64,000 nt of DNA, taken from the NCBI RefSeq assembly GCF_025154015.1, contig NZ_JAOAMV010000003.1, forward strand, positions 124,001 through 188,000. Reading direction: 5' to 3'. This document shows, piece by piece, positions 1-9,205 of this stretch. The notes beneath the pieces were generated by a model. It saw only the letters and a list, made by a program, of their open reading frames with translations. It was not told the origin of the DNA and searched no databases. The position numbers and the translations under genes are program-made. The stretch comes from Tsuneonella litorea (GTDB lineage Bacteria > Pseudomonadota > Alphaproteobacteria > Sphingomonadales > Sphingomonadaceae). Within the stretch, counting starts at the first letter, position 1; each line of letters begins with the position of its first letter.

Positions 1-749
1 TCACCGGCAAGGGCCGCCATCACACCGCGGACGGTGCGGGCCGCGTTCGCAAGTTCAAGATATACCGCTTCGACCCCGACAGCGGCGAGAACCCGCGCTA
101 CGACACGTTCGAGATCGATCTCGACGATTGCGGGCCGATGGTCCTCGACGCGCTGATCAAGATCAAGAACGAGATCGATCCCACGCTGACCTTCCGCCGG
201 TCGTGCCGCGAGGGCATCTGCGGCAGCTGCGCGATGAACATGGACGGCAAGAACGGCCTTGCCTGCACCACCGCGATCGAGGACCTTAAGGGCGAAGTAC
301 GGATCACCCCGCTTCCCGCGATGGACGTGATCAAGGATCTCGTGCCCGACTTCAGCCACTTCTATGCGCAGTACGCCAGCATCCGCCCCTGGTTGCAGAC
401 CGTGAGCCCCACCCCGAGCGGCAAGGAGCGGCTCCAGACCCCCGAGCAGCGCGAGAAGCTTGACGGCCTCTACGAGTGCATCCTGTGCGCTTGCTGCTCG
501 ACCGCGTGCCCGAGCTACTGGTGGAACTCGGACAAGTTCCTGGGTCCGGCGATCCTGCTCCAGGCCTACCGCTGGCTCGCCGACAGCCGCGACGAGATGA
601 CCGGCGAGCGGCTCGACGCGCTCGAGGACCCTTTCCGCCTCTATCGCTGCCACACGATCATGAACTGCGCGAACGTGTGCCCCAAGGGTCTGAGCCCGGC
701 CAAGGCGATCGCCGAGATCAAGAAGATGGAAGCCGAACGGCACATCTGA
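1..749 (+). CDS. sdhB: Succinate dehydrogenase iron-sulfur subunit (5' end outside the window)
   Basis: Carries electrons from the flavin subunit SdhA to ubiquinone in respiratory complex II and the TCA cycle, on the cytoplasmic face of the inner membrane. The frame is open from base 3, and the first visible residues (TGKGRHH) are usual about 12-15 residues into sphingomonad SdhB, so only a short N-terminus is missing. Three cysteine clusters are visible: [13 protein letters not shown] with a later C for [2Fe-2S], [12 protein letters not shown] for [4Fe-4S], and [15 protein letters not shown] for [3Fe-4S]. The other sdh genes would lie upstream, out of view. The next gene follows after 17 bp. 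Confidence 0.96.
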   Translation, partial: TGKGRHHTADGAGRVRKFKIYRFDPDSGENPRYDTFEIDLDDCGPMVLDALIKIKNEIDPTLTFRRSCREGICGSCAMNMDGKNGLACTTAIEDLKGEVRITPLPAMDVIKDLVPDFSHFYAQYASIRPWLQTVSPTPSGKERLQTPEQREKLDGLYECILCACCSTACPSYWWNSDKFLGPAILLQAYRWLADSRDEMTGERLDALEDPFRLYRCHTIMNCANVCPKGLSPAKAIAEIKKMEAERHI

Positions 750-766
750 CGCGTGGCGCACATTTG

Positions 767-1246
767 ATGGCACTGCGCGACGAGGTATTCGAGCACGGTC
801 CCGATCCGGAGAACCCGGGTTGGCGGAACTGGAACCTGAAGGACCAGACGCTGTTCAACGGGGCGGTGATGGGCAAGCTCGTCACCCGGATCGACGACGA
901 CGGACGCAGCCGCTTGCGGATGTTTCCCGAGCGGCGGCACGAGAACCTGCAGGGCATGATTCACGGGGCGGTCACCCTGTCGCTCATCGACATTTCGCTT
1001 TTCACCACGATGCACACGATCGGGACGGGTAACGCAGGGCCGTCGGTGACGATCGAGCTCTCCACCCAGTTCGTCGGTGCTGGCGACCCGCGCCGGCCGC
1101 TCGACGCGGTGTGCCAGATCGTCCGCGAGACGGGCAGCCTGGTATTCGTGCGCGGAGAGGTCGTGCAGGAGGACGACGCGGTCGCCTCGTTCTCGGGCAT
1201 CGTGCGCAAGATGAAGCCGCGCCAGGCCCCCAAAACCCAGCCGTGA
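767..1246 (+). CDS. PaaI/YdiI-like hotdog-fold thioesterase
   Basis: A 159-residue single-domain hotdog protein, the usual length for PaaI-type acyl-CoA thioesterases. The segment NLQGMIHGAVTLSLIDI has the family's HGG/HGA-type active-site loop followed by the long central helix, and PSVTIELSTQFVGAG matches the beta strand that lines the substrate site. It probably hydrolyses an acyl- or aryl-CoA in the cytosol; the substrate cannot be told from sequence. The start is the ATG at 767 (a TTG precedes it directly); no clear ribosome binding site is visible, so it may depend on reading through from sdhB. Its stop overlaps the GTG start of zapE. Confidence 0.85.
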   Translation: MALRDEVFEHGPDPENPGWRNWNLKDQTLFNGAVMGKLVTRIDDDGRSRLRMFPERRHENLQGMIHGAVTLSLIDISLFTTMHTIGTGNAGPSVTIELSTQFVGAGDPRRPLDAVCQIVRETGSLVFVRGEVVQEDDAVASFSGIVRKMKPRQAPKTQP

Positions 1247-2358
1247 GCGGCTTGTTCGCCCGATACGAACGGCTCATCGCGGCGGGGGAACTCAGGCCGG
1301 ACCCCGACCAGCGCCGTGCCGCCCAGCGACTCGCGCAGCTCGAAAGGGAGCTCGAGGCCGAGAAGCCCGGCGGGCTGTTCTCGCAGTGGTTCGCCCGCAA
1401 GGATGCGTCCCCCCGCGGGGTCTACATGTGGGGCGGCGTGGGCCGCGGCAAGTCGATGCTGATGGACCTGTTCGTCGATACGCTGGCGATCCCCGAGAAG
1501 CGCCGGGTCCACTTCCACGCCTTCATGCTCGAGGTCGACGCCATGATCCGCGAGGAGCGCGCGCGCGAGGCAGGCGACCCGATCGCCCCGGTGGCCGCGC
1601 GGATCGCGCGCGACGTGCGCTGCCTCGCGTTCGACGAGATGGTCGTCAACAATACCGCCGACGCGGCGATCATGGCCCGCCTGTTCACTGCGCTGATCGT
1701 CGACGAACGGGTGACCGTCGTCACCACCAGCAACCGGCCGCCCCGCGACCTCTACAAGGACGGCCTCAACCGCTCGCTGTTCCTGCCCTTCATCGCGCTG
1801 GTCGAGGACCGGCTCGACGTCGTTCCGCTCGACGGGCCGGTCGATTACCGGCTCGACCGGCTGGCGGGTATCGCGACCTGGCACAGCCCGATCGGCGCCG
1901 ATGCCACCGCGCAGGTGCGCGAAGCGTTCTTCCGCCTGACCGACTACGCGCCCGAAGACGCCGCCAACGTGCCGAGCGGGGAGCTCGCCCTCGGCGGCGG
2001 GCGGACCCTCCACGTGCCCAAGAGCCTCAAGGGCGTCGCCGTCTTCAGCTTCAAGCGGCTGTGCGGCGAGAACCGCGGCGCGGCGGATTACCTCGCCATT
2101 GCGCGCGCCTACCACACGGTGATCCTGGTCGGCGTTCCCAAGATGGGTCCAGACAACCGCAACGAGGCGATCCGCTTCACCAAGCTGATCGATGCACTCT
2201 ACGAGAACAACGTGAAGCTGTTCGTGACCGCTGCGGCCCGGCCGGATGCGCTCTACACCCGGGGCGACGGCGCGTTCGAGTTCGCCCGCACGGTCAGCCG
2301 GCTCGAAGAGATGCAGAGCGCAGACTACATGGCGCACGGTCACGGCGTAGAGGGTTGA
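1243..2358 (+). CDS. zapE: Cell division protein ZapE / AFG1-like ATPase
   Basis: A 371-residue P-loop ATPase of the AFG1/ZapE family. In E. coli ZapE associates with the FtsZ ring during constriction; the mitochondrial relative handles membrane proteins. Walker A is GGVGRGKS (residues 64-71), Walker B is CLAFDE (D131, E132), and a sensor-type TTSNRPP follows. The frame is open further upstream, but those codons run antiparallel in sense through the thioesterase gene and encode Arg-rich junk. I chose the GTG at 1243, which overlaps the thioesterase stop as GTGA and starts the family-typical SGLFARYERLI. Confidence 0.92.
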   Translation: MSGLFARYERLIAAGELRPDPDQRRAAQRLAQLERELEAEKPGGLFSQWFARKDASPRGVYMWGGVGRGKSMLMDLFVDTLAIPEKRRVHFHAFMLEVDAMIREERAREAGDPIAPVAARIARDVRCLAFDEMVVNNTADAAIMARLFTALIVDERVTVVTTSNRPPRDLYKDGLNRSLFLPFIALVEDRLDVVPLDGPVDYRLDRLAGIATWHSPIGADATAQVREAFFRLTDYAPEDAANVPSGELALGGGRTLHVPKSLKGVAVFSFKRLCGENRGAADYLAIARAYHTVILVGVPKMGPDNRNEAIRFTKLIDALYENNVKLFVTAAARPDALYTRGDGAFEFARTVSRLEEMQSADYMAHGHGVEG

Positions 2359-2426
2359 ACCCCAGCCCGAATGCCCCACATCTCGTACATTCCGGCGGCA
2401 ACACCCCGCCGAGGCAGGCACGTTTC

Positions 2427-3125
2427 ATGATCGATATCCGCACGCGCGAAAGTCTCGCGCATCGCAACCACGGGTGGCTCGACACCCGCTTCCATTTCAG
2501 CTTCGCCGACTACCATGACCCCGACCGGATGGGCTGGGGTCACCTGCGCGTGTGGAACGACGACCATATCGCGGCGCGCAGCGGGTTTCCGCCCCACCCC
2601 CATCGCGACATGGAGATCGTCACCTTCGTTCATTCGGGTGCGATCAGCCACCAGGATTCGCTCGGCAACCGCGGACGCACCGAGGCCGGCGATGTCCAGG
2701 TCATGAGCGCCGGCACCGGTATCACCCACGCCGAGTACAACCTCGAGGACGAAGCCACGACGCTGTTCCAGCTGTGGATCATCCCCGACCGCGCGGGCGA
2801 GCGCCCGAGCTGGGGCACGCGCGCGTTCCCGCGCGCCGACCGGTCGGGCGAATGGACCGTGCTGGCGAGCGGCACGCCCGAGGCCGACGACGCGCTTCCC
2901 ATACGCGCCGATGCCAGGGTGATGGCGGCCACGCTCATGGCGGGGGAAAGCCTGCGCTTCGAGGCCGATCCCGCGCGTCATCAGTACCTCGTCGCGGTCG
3001 ATGGCCGATACCGGGTGAACGGCCGGGAAGCGGCCGCGCGCGACGGGGTGGCGATTACCGGCGAGGAGGCGATCGAAGTCGAAGCGATCGAGGATGCCGA
3101 ACTCGTCCTCGTCGATTCGCGCTGA
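2427..3125 (+). CDS. Pirin family bicupin protein
   Basis: A 232-residue protein of the pirin family (YhhW-like), a two-cupin iron protein; some members act as quercetin 2,3-dioxygenases, others as redox-sensing regulators. The metal ligands expected in the N-terminal cupin are all present: H57 and H59 in PPHPHRDME, H101 in GITHAEYN and E103. The C-terminal cupin is the degenerate storage half. It sits 68 bp after zapE on the same strand and ends facing the exosortase operon, 9 bp from the convergent amidotransferase stop. The physiological substrate is not deducible. Confidence 0.9.
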   Translation: MIDIRTRESLAHRNHGWLDTRFHFSFADYHDPDRMGWGHLRVWNDDHIAARSGFPPHPHRDMEIVTFVHSGAISHQDSLGNRGRTEAGDVQVMSAGTGITHAEYNLEDEATTLFQLWIIPDRAGERPSWGTRAFPRADRSGEWTVLASGTPEADDALPIRADARVMAATLMAGESLRFEADPARHQYLVAVDGRYRVNGREAAARDGVAITGEEAIEVEAIEDAELVLVDSR

Positions 3126-3134
3126 TCTGCGGCG

Positions 3135-5030
3135 CTAGGCGATCTTGAGCGCCGCCAGCGAGCGGTCGAGCATGAGCAACTGCCAGAGCAGCCTTGAATG
3201 GTCGGAGCGCCCGGAAATGTGCGCTTCGGCAAGCGCGGCGATCCGCTCGCCGTCGAACCAGCCGGTGCGCGCAAGCGTGGCGCCGCACCCGATCCCGCGC
3301 GCCTCGCTCGCGAGCGGGCCGCGCAACCACTGGGCGATCGGCGTCACGAAGCCCTGCTTGGGCCGATAGAGCACGCCGTGCGGCAGGTACCGTTCCATCG
3401 CGTGCTTGAGCAGCCACTTGCCCTGCCCTCCCCGGATTCGCATCCGATCCGGGAGCGCGGCGGCGAATTCCACGAGGCGGTGGTCGAGCAGCGGCTCGCG
3501 CGCCTCGAGGCTGACCGCCATGCTGGTCCGGTCGACCTTCGTCAGGATGTCGCCGGGCAGCCAGAACGCGAGGTCGGCATACTGCGCGCGGTCGAGCCCC
3601 GAGCGCGCGGGCGCCGAGCGCATGAGGTCGACCAGCGGCTGCTCCGCGCGATATTCGCCCAGCTCGCGCCGCATCGCTTCGCTGTAGAGCCCGGCACGCA
3701 GTTCGGGCGGGCTTATCGCCAGCGCGCGCGCATAACCTTCCTCGCCGCTTTGGGAGAGCGACATCAGGGTCGTCTTCGCCCGCAACGGGCGCGGCGCCCA
3801 GTCGGCCTTCGGCCATAGCGACCCCAGCGGTCCGAGGACCCGCCTGCGGACGCTCTGGGGAACGAGCGACCGCGCGCGTTCCTCCACCGCGTGGAACCGC
3901 TGTCGGCGGTATCCGGCGAAAGCCTCGTCGGCGCCGTCGCCCGACAGCGCGACGGTCACCGTCTCGCGCGCGAGTTGGGACACGCGCCAGGTCGGCAGCG
4001 CCGAGGCATCGGCGAACGGCTCGTCGAACATCGCCGCCAGCCGCCCGATCTCGGCGAAGTCGTTGCTGGCAACAATCCGCTCGCGGTGGTCGGTGTCGAA
4101 GCGTTCGGCGACCTCGCGCGCGTAACTCGTCTCGTCGAGCGCGGCCGTGTCGAACCCGATCGAGCAGGTGCGCACGGGATCCCGCGCGCTTTCGGCCATC
4201 AGCGCGACGACGGACGAACTGTCGACCCCGCCCGACAGGAACGCGCCGAGCGGCACGTCGGCCACCATCCGGCTCGTCACCGCCTCGCGCAGCCGGAACA
4301 GGAGCTCTGCCTCAAGGTCGGCGGCACTCTCGCGGCGGCGCTCGGCAAAGCTCACGTCCCACCAGCGCACCGGCGCGGCCGGGGGCGCGTCGTGCTTCAG
4401 AAGCTGGTAGTGCCCGGCGGCTAGCTTGCCGACGCCCTTCAGCATCGACCGGTGGTCGGGCACGTAACCCCAGGCGAGGTAATCCTCGACCGCCAGGGGA
4501 TCGACCTCGCGCCGCAGCAGCGGGTGCGCGAGCAGGCCCTTCAGTTCGGACGCGAAGGCGAGGCTCCCGTCGCTCAGCAGCGCCGTGTAGAGCGGCTTCA
4601 CCCCGAGCCGGTCGCGCGCGAGGAACAGCGCGCGCCTGCCAAGATCGTAGAGCGCGAAGGCGAACATTCCGTGCAGGCGGGACAGGCAGTCAGGACCCCA
4701 TTTCTGCCACGCGGCGAGTATCGTCTCGGTATCGCCGTCGGTGCGAAACCGCGCGCCAGAACTCTCAAGTTCGCGCCGCAACTCCCTGAAATTATATATC
4801 TCGCCGTTGAACACGATCATCGCACCGCCATCGGCGCTGGCCATCGGCTGCGGCGAGCCGGCAAGATCGATGATCGACAGCCGCCTGTGCCCGAGAGCGA
4901 CCCCCGGAGCGGCCCACACGCCCTCGCCATCCGGCCCGCGGTGCGCGAGCGCGTCGGTCATCGCCCGGACCCGCGCCGGATCGACCGGCTTGGGCGTGCC
5001 GCAATGGAATATCCCCGCAATCCCGCACAT
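3135..5030 (-). CDS. XrtA-system amidotransferase, asparagine synthase type
   Basis: A 631-residue protein with an N-terminal class II glutamine amidotransferase domain (Cys2 of MCGIAGIFHC is the nucleophile; RGPDGEG and FNGEIYNF bind glutamine) and a C-terminal asparagine-synthase domain whose PP-loop SGGVDSS is at residues 266-272. It matches the exosortase A-associated amidotransferase 1 family (TIGR03108). Being the last gene of the exosortase operon, 11 bp after xrtA, it more likely amidates a sugar or peptide component of the envelope polymer than makes free asparagine. That role is inference from context; a housekeeping AsnB activity is not excluded. Confidence 0.9.
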   Translation of the reverse strand: MCGIAGIFHCGTPKPVDPARVRAMTDALAHRGPDGEGVWAAPGVALGHRRLSIIDLAGSPQPMASADGGAMIVFNGEIYNFRELRRELESSGARFRTDGDTETILAAWQKWGPDCLSRLHGMFAFALYDLGRRALFLARDRLGVKPLYTALLSDGSLAFASELKGLLAHPLLRREVDPLAVEDYLAWGYVPDHRSMLKGVGKLAAGHYQLLKHDAPPAAPVRWWDVSFAERRRESAADLEAELLFRLREAVTSRMVADVPLGAFLSGGVDSSSVVALMAESARDPVRTCSIGFDTAALDETSYAREVAERFDTDHRERIVASNDFAEIGRLAAMFDEPFADASALPTWRVSQLARETVTVALSGDGADEAFAGYRRQRFHAVEERARSLVPQSVRRRVLGPLGSLWPKADWAPRPLRAKTTLMSLSQSGEEGYARALAISPPELRAGLYSEAMRRELGEYRAEQPLVDLMRSAPARSGLDRAQYADLAFWLPGDILTKVDRTSMAVSLEAREPLLDHRLVEFAAALPDRMRIRGGQGKWLLKHAMERYLPHGVLYRPKQGFVTPIAQWLRGPLASEARGIGCGATLARTGWFDGERIAALAEAHISGRSDHSRLLWQLLMLDRSLAALKIA

Positions 5031-5041
5031 CGGCGGTGTGC

Positions 5042-6034
5042 CTAGACCACGAGGCCGAGCGCGGCAAAGCCGATTGCGAGCACCGCGAAGGCAGCGAACG
5101 CGACATGCGGCGCGGCGGCGAAGCGTTCGAGGCGCACCAGCGGATGCGCGGCCACTTCGTCAGCGGACATACCCGCATCGGCCGGGTCGCGATCGAAGTG
5201 CCGCCACGCGGCACCCATGACCGCGGCGATGACAAGGGCGAAGAAGACCCAGCCGTAGACAATGTGATCGAAGCCTCCGGCCCGCTCGGCCCCGACCCAT
5301 TGCGCGACGTAGATCGTCCCCCAGGCCCGCAAGCCGTTGGCGACAATCGAGACGACTGCCGCGCACGCGACCAACACGATGCGCGGTCGCCAGCGGCGAA
5401 AGCCGGTCCACGCGGCAAGGGTCGTCAGCGCAACCATCGCGACGAGGAACTTCACCCCCGAACATTCCTCGGCGACGAGGAACCGGCCGCCAGGCGTGTC
5501 GATCGTCAGCCCGTCGATCACCGCAGGCACCCCCGACAGGTGCGTGACCGCCACGGCCAGTTGCGCAGTCACGTGCTGGAGCGGGGGGATGATCTCGTCG
5601 CCGAACGGGACGAGGGAGCCGGCGAACAGCAGCGGGAAGGCGAGGATCAGCGCCGCACGCAGCCCAAGCAACGCGACCACCGTGCCCTGAAACGCCATGA
5701 TGACCCCGCCCTGCGCGACCAGGTTCACTTCCGCGCCGCGCCCGGCGAGGCATACGCACAGGCCCACGGCCAACCATACAAGACCCGGCACCCAGGTGCG
5801 CGGGACGATCTTCGCCAGCTCCTCGCGCCGCAGCCACACCAGCCAGGCGAGGATCGGCGGCACCAGCAGGACGTGATTGTAGGTATCGATATCCCACCAC
5901 TGGTGCGCCATCTCGCGCCATTCGGGAAAGGTCAGCCCGAACAGCACCCCCCAGGCCGCTGCGAGCCGGGTCAGCGCATCACCCCAAGCCGAAGCCGGAG
6001 CGCGCGCGGGGGAAGCGGCCAGCTCAGGCTGCAT
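5042..6034 (-). CDS. xrtA: Exosortase A, without the EpsI domain
   Basis: A polytopic inner-membrane cysteine protease/transpeptidase that cuts PEP-CTERM sorting signals. All three catalytic positions are visible: Cys191 in EECSG, Arg236 in NGLRAWG and His257 in GFDHIVYGW. I count about eight hydrophobic segments. The start is the ATG at 6034 (MQPELAAS), inside the end of the upstream glycosyltransferase gene; the longer open frame upstream reads through that gene and has no membrane character. The 330-residue protein ends just after an extra C-terminal membrane segment (residues about 309-330). In many XrtA proteins a periplasmic EpsI domain follows; here the stop comes at once. Confidence 0.93.
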   Translation of the reverse strand: MQPELAASPARAPASAWGDALTRLAAAWGVLFGLTFPEWREMAHQWWDIDTYNHVLLVPPILAWLVWLRREELAKIVPRTWVPGLVWLAVGLCVCLAGRGAEVNLVAQGGVIMAFQGTVVALLGLRAALILAFPLLFAGSLVPFGDEIIPPLQHVTAQLAVAVTHLSGVPAVIDGLTIDTPGGRFLVAEECSGVKFLVAMVALTTLAAWTGFRRWRPRIVLVACAAVVSIVANGLRAWGTIYVAQWVGAERAGGFDHIVYGWVFFALVIAAVMGAAWRHFDRDPADAGMSADEVAAHPLVRLERFAAAPHVAFAAFAVLAIGFAALGLVV

Positions 6035-7247
6035 CGCGCGCCGCCCCGGCCGTGGCAAGCAATCCGGCGAGCGGTGCGAGAGCGGCTTCCCAGCTTTTCT
6101 CTTCGACGACGAAACGGCGAGCGGCGGACCCCATGGCGCGCGCACCCTCGCCGTCGGCCAGCAGCGCAAGAACCGCTCGGGCGAGTCCCCGATCATCTCC
6201 CGCAATCGCGTAGTGCCTGCCCTCGACGCCGCCGATTCCGGTGGCGGCCTCGCCCGTCAGGACGACGGGCCGTGCCATCGCCATTGCCTCGAGAACCTTG
6301 TTCTGCACGCCGCGCGCGATCGCGAGCGGCACGAGCGCGGCGTCGGCGGCGGCGAGAAACGGGCGCACGTCAGGCACTTCGCCCCACACCCGGGTGCCGT
6401 TAACGCCCTCGAGCGCGCGCACGTCCGCGGTCGGCGCCCGGCCGACGACGTGGAAGCGCGCTTGCGGATGGCGGTCGCGTACCAGCGGCATCATCAAACG
6501 CGCCGCGCGGACCGCCGCGGCGATGTTGGGCGGGTAATCCATCTGCCCGGTGAAGACGAGATGAGGGCCCGCTTCGGACGCAAGCGCGGGATGCGGCCGC
6601 GCAGCGTCGGGGTCGAAGTATGCGGTGTCGATCCCGTTGCCGACCGCGCTGATTCTGGCTTCCGGCAGACCCACGCGCGCGCGCAGCAGGTCGGCTTCAT
6701 TCTCGCTGACCAGCAGCGTCGCACCCGCCCGGGCCGCGAGCCGCGCTTCCTCGGCCGCCAGGAGCCGCCCTTCGCGCGCATCGATCCACCCGCGCGCGCC
6801 GCCGCGCTCGCGGGCGTAGGCTTCGAACTTGGCGGAATCGACGTCGCACAGGTCGACGATCACCCGCCCCGCGAAGTCGTCGGGGACATATTGCCCCATC
6901 TGGCCCGAGAAGACGAAGATCGTGTCGATAGGGCGCTCGGCGATCGTTCGGGCGATCCAGCGCCGCAGGTCCGGGCTGTCGAACGCCGTCAGGCTCACCG
7001 GCTTGCCGACCAGCATCGCGCGCACGCCCGCCAGCGGCAGGTTCAGCGGCCGCCGCGCGAGGCAGTGCGTCGTCGCGACTTCGGCCAGCAAGGGCTCGGC
7101 GGCGAAATCGCCGGCGCTCTCGCCCAGCGTCGCGACGTGGACGGGGCCAAGCGCGGCCAGTGCCCTCAGCAGATGGTGCGAGCGAATCTTGTCGCCGCGA
7201 TCGGGCGGAAACGGGATCCGGTGCGCGATGAACAGAGTCTCTCCCAT
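6024..7247 (-). CDS. XrtA-locus glycosyltransferase, family 4
   Basis: A 407-residue GT-B glycosyltransferase resembling the PEP-CTERM/exosortase-associated sugar transferase family TIGR03087. The N-terminal domain begins with HRIPFPPDRGDKIRSHH, characteristic of the family; the C-terminal domain has NGIDTAYFDP, the QMDYPPN strand and the nucleotide-sugar region NKVLEAMAMARPVV. It likely adds one sugar to the lipid-linked repeat unit at the inner membrane. The ATG at 7247 shares one base with the stop of the FemAB-like gene (TGATG), and the 3' end overlaps xrtA by 11 bp, so expression is coupled on both sides. Confidence 0.9.
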   Translation of the reverse strand: MGETLFIAHRIPFPPDRGDKIRSHHLLRALAALGPVHVATLGESAGDFAAEPLLAEVATTHCLARRPLNLPLAGVRAMLVGKPVSLTAFDSPDLRRWIARTIAERPIDTIFVFSGQMGQYVPDDFAGRVIVDLCDVDSAKFEAYARERGGARGWIDAREGRLLAAEEARLAARAGATLLVSENEADLLRARVGLPEARISAVGNGIDTAYFDPDAARPHPALASEAGPHLVFTGQMDYPPNIAAAVRAARLMMPLVRDRHPQARFHVVGRAPTADVRALEGVNGTRVWGEVPDVRPFLAAADAALVPLAIARGVQNKVLEAMAMARPVVLTGEAATGIGGVEGRHYAIAGDDRGLARAVLALLADGEGARAMGSAARRFVVEEKSWEAALAPLAGLLATAGAARDAA

Positions 7248-8305
7248 CACGCGAGGCCCCGCGCGATCGGCGGACCGAGGCGATTGGCCAGACCGAGCGG
7301 CAACCGCTTCCACAGCGCGATCTTCGCCGAATAGGCATCGCTCGTCGGGTCGACGTCGCGCGCCTCGCTGTCTGCCGCCGACCATGTGGCATAGGCAAGC
7401 GGCCGCGGTTCGAACCCCCAGTTCTTCTTGTAGGCAAACGCACCGCTGCCGGTCTTCGAGCGGCCGAAGTCGAAGGTGACGCAACCGCGCCCGCGGGCGT
7501 GACGCATCAGCTCGAAATACATCCGCTCGTTGGCTCGGGAAGCGCGCGCAGCGAAGGTGCCGCCGCCCCAGTACGGCATGACCGCGCCGGCGTGATAGAG
7601 ACTCAGCACGCTGGCGACCGGAGCGCCGCCCAGGCGCAGCGTCAGGACGTCGCTCTCCAGCGCGTCGAGCACGGCATCGAACAGGCTGCGCGGAAATACC
7701 GGAGTGCCGAGGTTGCGCACGCTTTCGGCATAGACCGCGTAGTGCGCGGCCCGGTCGCCTTCCGACGTCCCGATCTCGACCGTGAAGTCCGTCGCCAGAC
7801 CTTTGCGCACTTCGGCGCGTTGCTTGCGCGGGATGGCAAGCAGCTGTGCCTCGTCGTCGCCGGCGAGGGGGCCTGAAAATCCCGCGTGGCTGTCGCGTCG
7901 CACCGTCCAGCCCGCCGGTGCCGTGCCGCCGCGCAATTCGACCGAAGCGCACGAGCGCCGCAGGGCCAGCTCGCTCGCCGCCGAACAAAGACGACGGGCG
8001 GTTGCGGGCCGCAATGCCAGCGGTCCCCCGCCGACCGCGAACCCGCTCGACACCAGCGCGCGGGGAAACAGCGGGGAATGCACCTCGGTCAGCGGCAGCC
8101 AGCCAGTGGGGACGCCGTTGTCCAAGGCGATGAGGCCCATCGCCCGCTGACCCGTCCCCCGCTCGACCGCGTGCAGCCAGGCGGGCCGATGGAACGGCGT
8201 ACCGCCCATCTCCCTCACGAACCGTTCGATGCGGGATACCTCGCCCGGATCACCGAGATCGGCGAGTGCCACCTTTTCGGCCGCATGGGCGAATGGCGCG
8301 TTCAT
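7247..8305 (-). CDS. FemAB-related XrtA/PEP-CTERM system protein
   Basis: A 352-residue protein of the FemAB/BioF2-like acyltransferase fold, matching the PEP-CTERM locus subfamily TIGR03019. FemAB relatives transfer amino acids from aminoacyl-tRNA or other activated donors to amines. Typical segments are MPYWGGGTFAARASRANERMYFELM and CVTFDFGRSKTGSGAFAYKKNWGFEP, the second GNAT-like half that binds donor and acceptor. The start ATG at 8305 overlaps the deacetylase stop by 4 bp. Position between deacetylase and glycosyltransferase suggests it decorates a deacetylated amino sugar; that is inference. Confidence 0.88.
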   Translation of the reverse strand: MNAPFAHAAEKVALADLGDPGEVSRIERFVREMGGTPFHRPAWLHAVERGTGQRAMGLIALDNGVPTGWLPLTEVHSPLFPRALVSSGFAVGGGPLALRPATARRLCSAASELALRRSCASVELRGGTAPAGWTVRRDSHAGFSGPLAGDDEAQLLAIPRKQRAEVRKGLATDFTVEIGTSEGDRAAHYAVYAESVRNLGTPVFPRSLFDAVLDALESDVLTLRLGGAPVASVLSLYHAGAVMPYWGGGTFAARASRANERMYFELMRHARGRGCVTFDFGRSKTGSGAFAYKKNWGFEPRPLAYATWSAADSEARDVDPTSDAYSAKIALWKRLPLGLANRLGPPIARGLA

Positions 8306-9189
8306 GCCGCCAGGCTCGTCGCGCGGCTCGCCTCCCTGTGGGCGACCATGTCCATCCGGCCCCACTCGAATTCGTGAACCAGCGCGCGCAGCTTGCCGGC
8401 CATCTTGTCGAGGTTGGTATAGTGCCGCAGCTTCGACCGCATCGGCGCACCGGGCACACGGGGCTGTTCGGGATCGACTTCCCACGGGTGGAAATAGAAC
8501 ACCGCGGGGCGGCGTTCGGTGCGGTTGACCTGGCGGATCGCCCAGCGGCTGAAGGCATAGGGCAAAACGCGGAAGAACCCGCCCCCGCCCGCCGCGACGC
8601 GCTTTCCGCCGAGCATCGCGGTCGTCACCGGAAGCTCGATCAGCGGGCTCCAGGCAAGCGGCTGAAACGCGAAGCGCGGGGCCTCGCGCCAACCGTAGTG
8701 GTCGTGCGCGACCGGGGCGACCGACGAGCTGTAGGCATAACCCTGCTCGGCCAGTTCCATGTACACCCACGGCGTGCGCTGGTCGATCGAAAAGCTCGGC
8801 GCGCGGTAGCCGGTGACCTGCGTGCCGGTCACGTCTTCGAGCACCTTGCGCGCCCGGGCGATGTCTTCGCCGAAGCTCTTGCGATCCAGCGTGTGGACGC
8901 GCGCGTGATCCCAGCCATGGCTGGCGATCTCGTGACCCGCATCGGCGATCCGCCGCATCAGCTCGGGATTTCTCTGGGCAACCCAGCCGAGAGTGAAGAA
9001 GGTCGCCCTGGCATCGGCCTCGGCGAACAGGTCGAGCACGCGCAGCACGTTGTCGGCGACCCTGAGCGGCAACCGCTCCCAGCTGTCGCGCGCGATCACG
9101 TTCTCGAACGCGCCGACCTGGAACCAGTCCTCGACGTCGACCGAGAGGCCGTTGACGATCTTGCGTGAAGGGACGGTCAGCACCGCCAT
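8302..9189 (-). CDS. XrtA-locus polysaccharide deacetylase
   Basis: A 295-residue NodB-type carbohydrate esterase 4, PEP-CTERM locus subfamily (TIGR03006). The catalytic set is complete: SVDVEDWF with D18 and the metal ligand D21, metal-binding His91 and His95 in SHGWDH, RxP loop GYRAPSF (127-133), and a late FYFHPWE. It removes N-acetyl groups from an amino sugar of the polymer. There is no signal peptide, so it acts in the cytoplasm or on lipid-linked intermediates at the inner face. It follows the ATPase gene by 16 bp. Confidence 0.93.
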   Translation of the reverse strand: MAVLTVPSRKIVNGLSVDVEDWFQVGAFENVIARDSWERLPLRVADNVLRVLDLFAEADARATFFTLGWVAQRNPELMRRIADAGHEIASHGWDHARVHTLDRKSFGEDIARARKVLEDVTGTQVTGYRAPSFSIDQRTPWVYMELAEQGYAYSSSVAPVAHDHYGWREAPRFAFQPLAWSPLIELPVTTAMLGGKRVAAGGGGFFRVLPYAFSRWAIRQVNRTERRPAVFYFHPWEVDPEQPRVPGAPMRSKLRHYTNLDKMAGKLRALVHEFEWGRMDMVAHREASRATSLAA

Positions 9190-9205
9190 GTCGGCAGCTC
9201 TCCCG

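Noticed and set aside
961-2421. A 486-residue open frame on the minus strand opposite zapE
   Set aside because: Antisense to a well supported gene; composition is the mirror of the zapE codons, with no domain. High GC makes long false frames common here.
3135-5030. Plain housekeeping asparagine synthetase
   Set aside because: Possible, but position next to xrtA and similarity to the exosortase-associated amidotransferase group argue otherwise.
7248-7988. N-terminal extension of the glycosyltransferase frame
   Set aside because: It runs through the FemAB-like gene in another frame and is Arg-rich; the family start MGETLFIAHRIPFPPDRG is at 7247.
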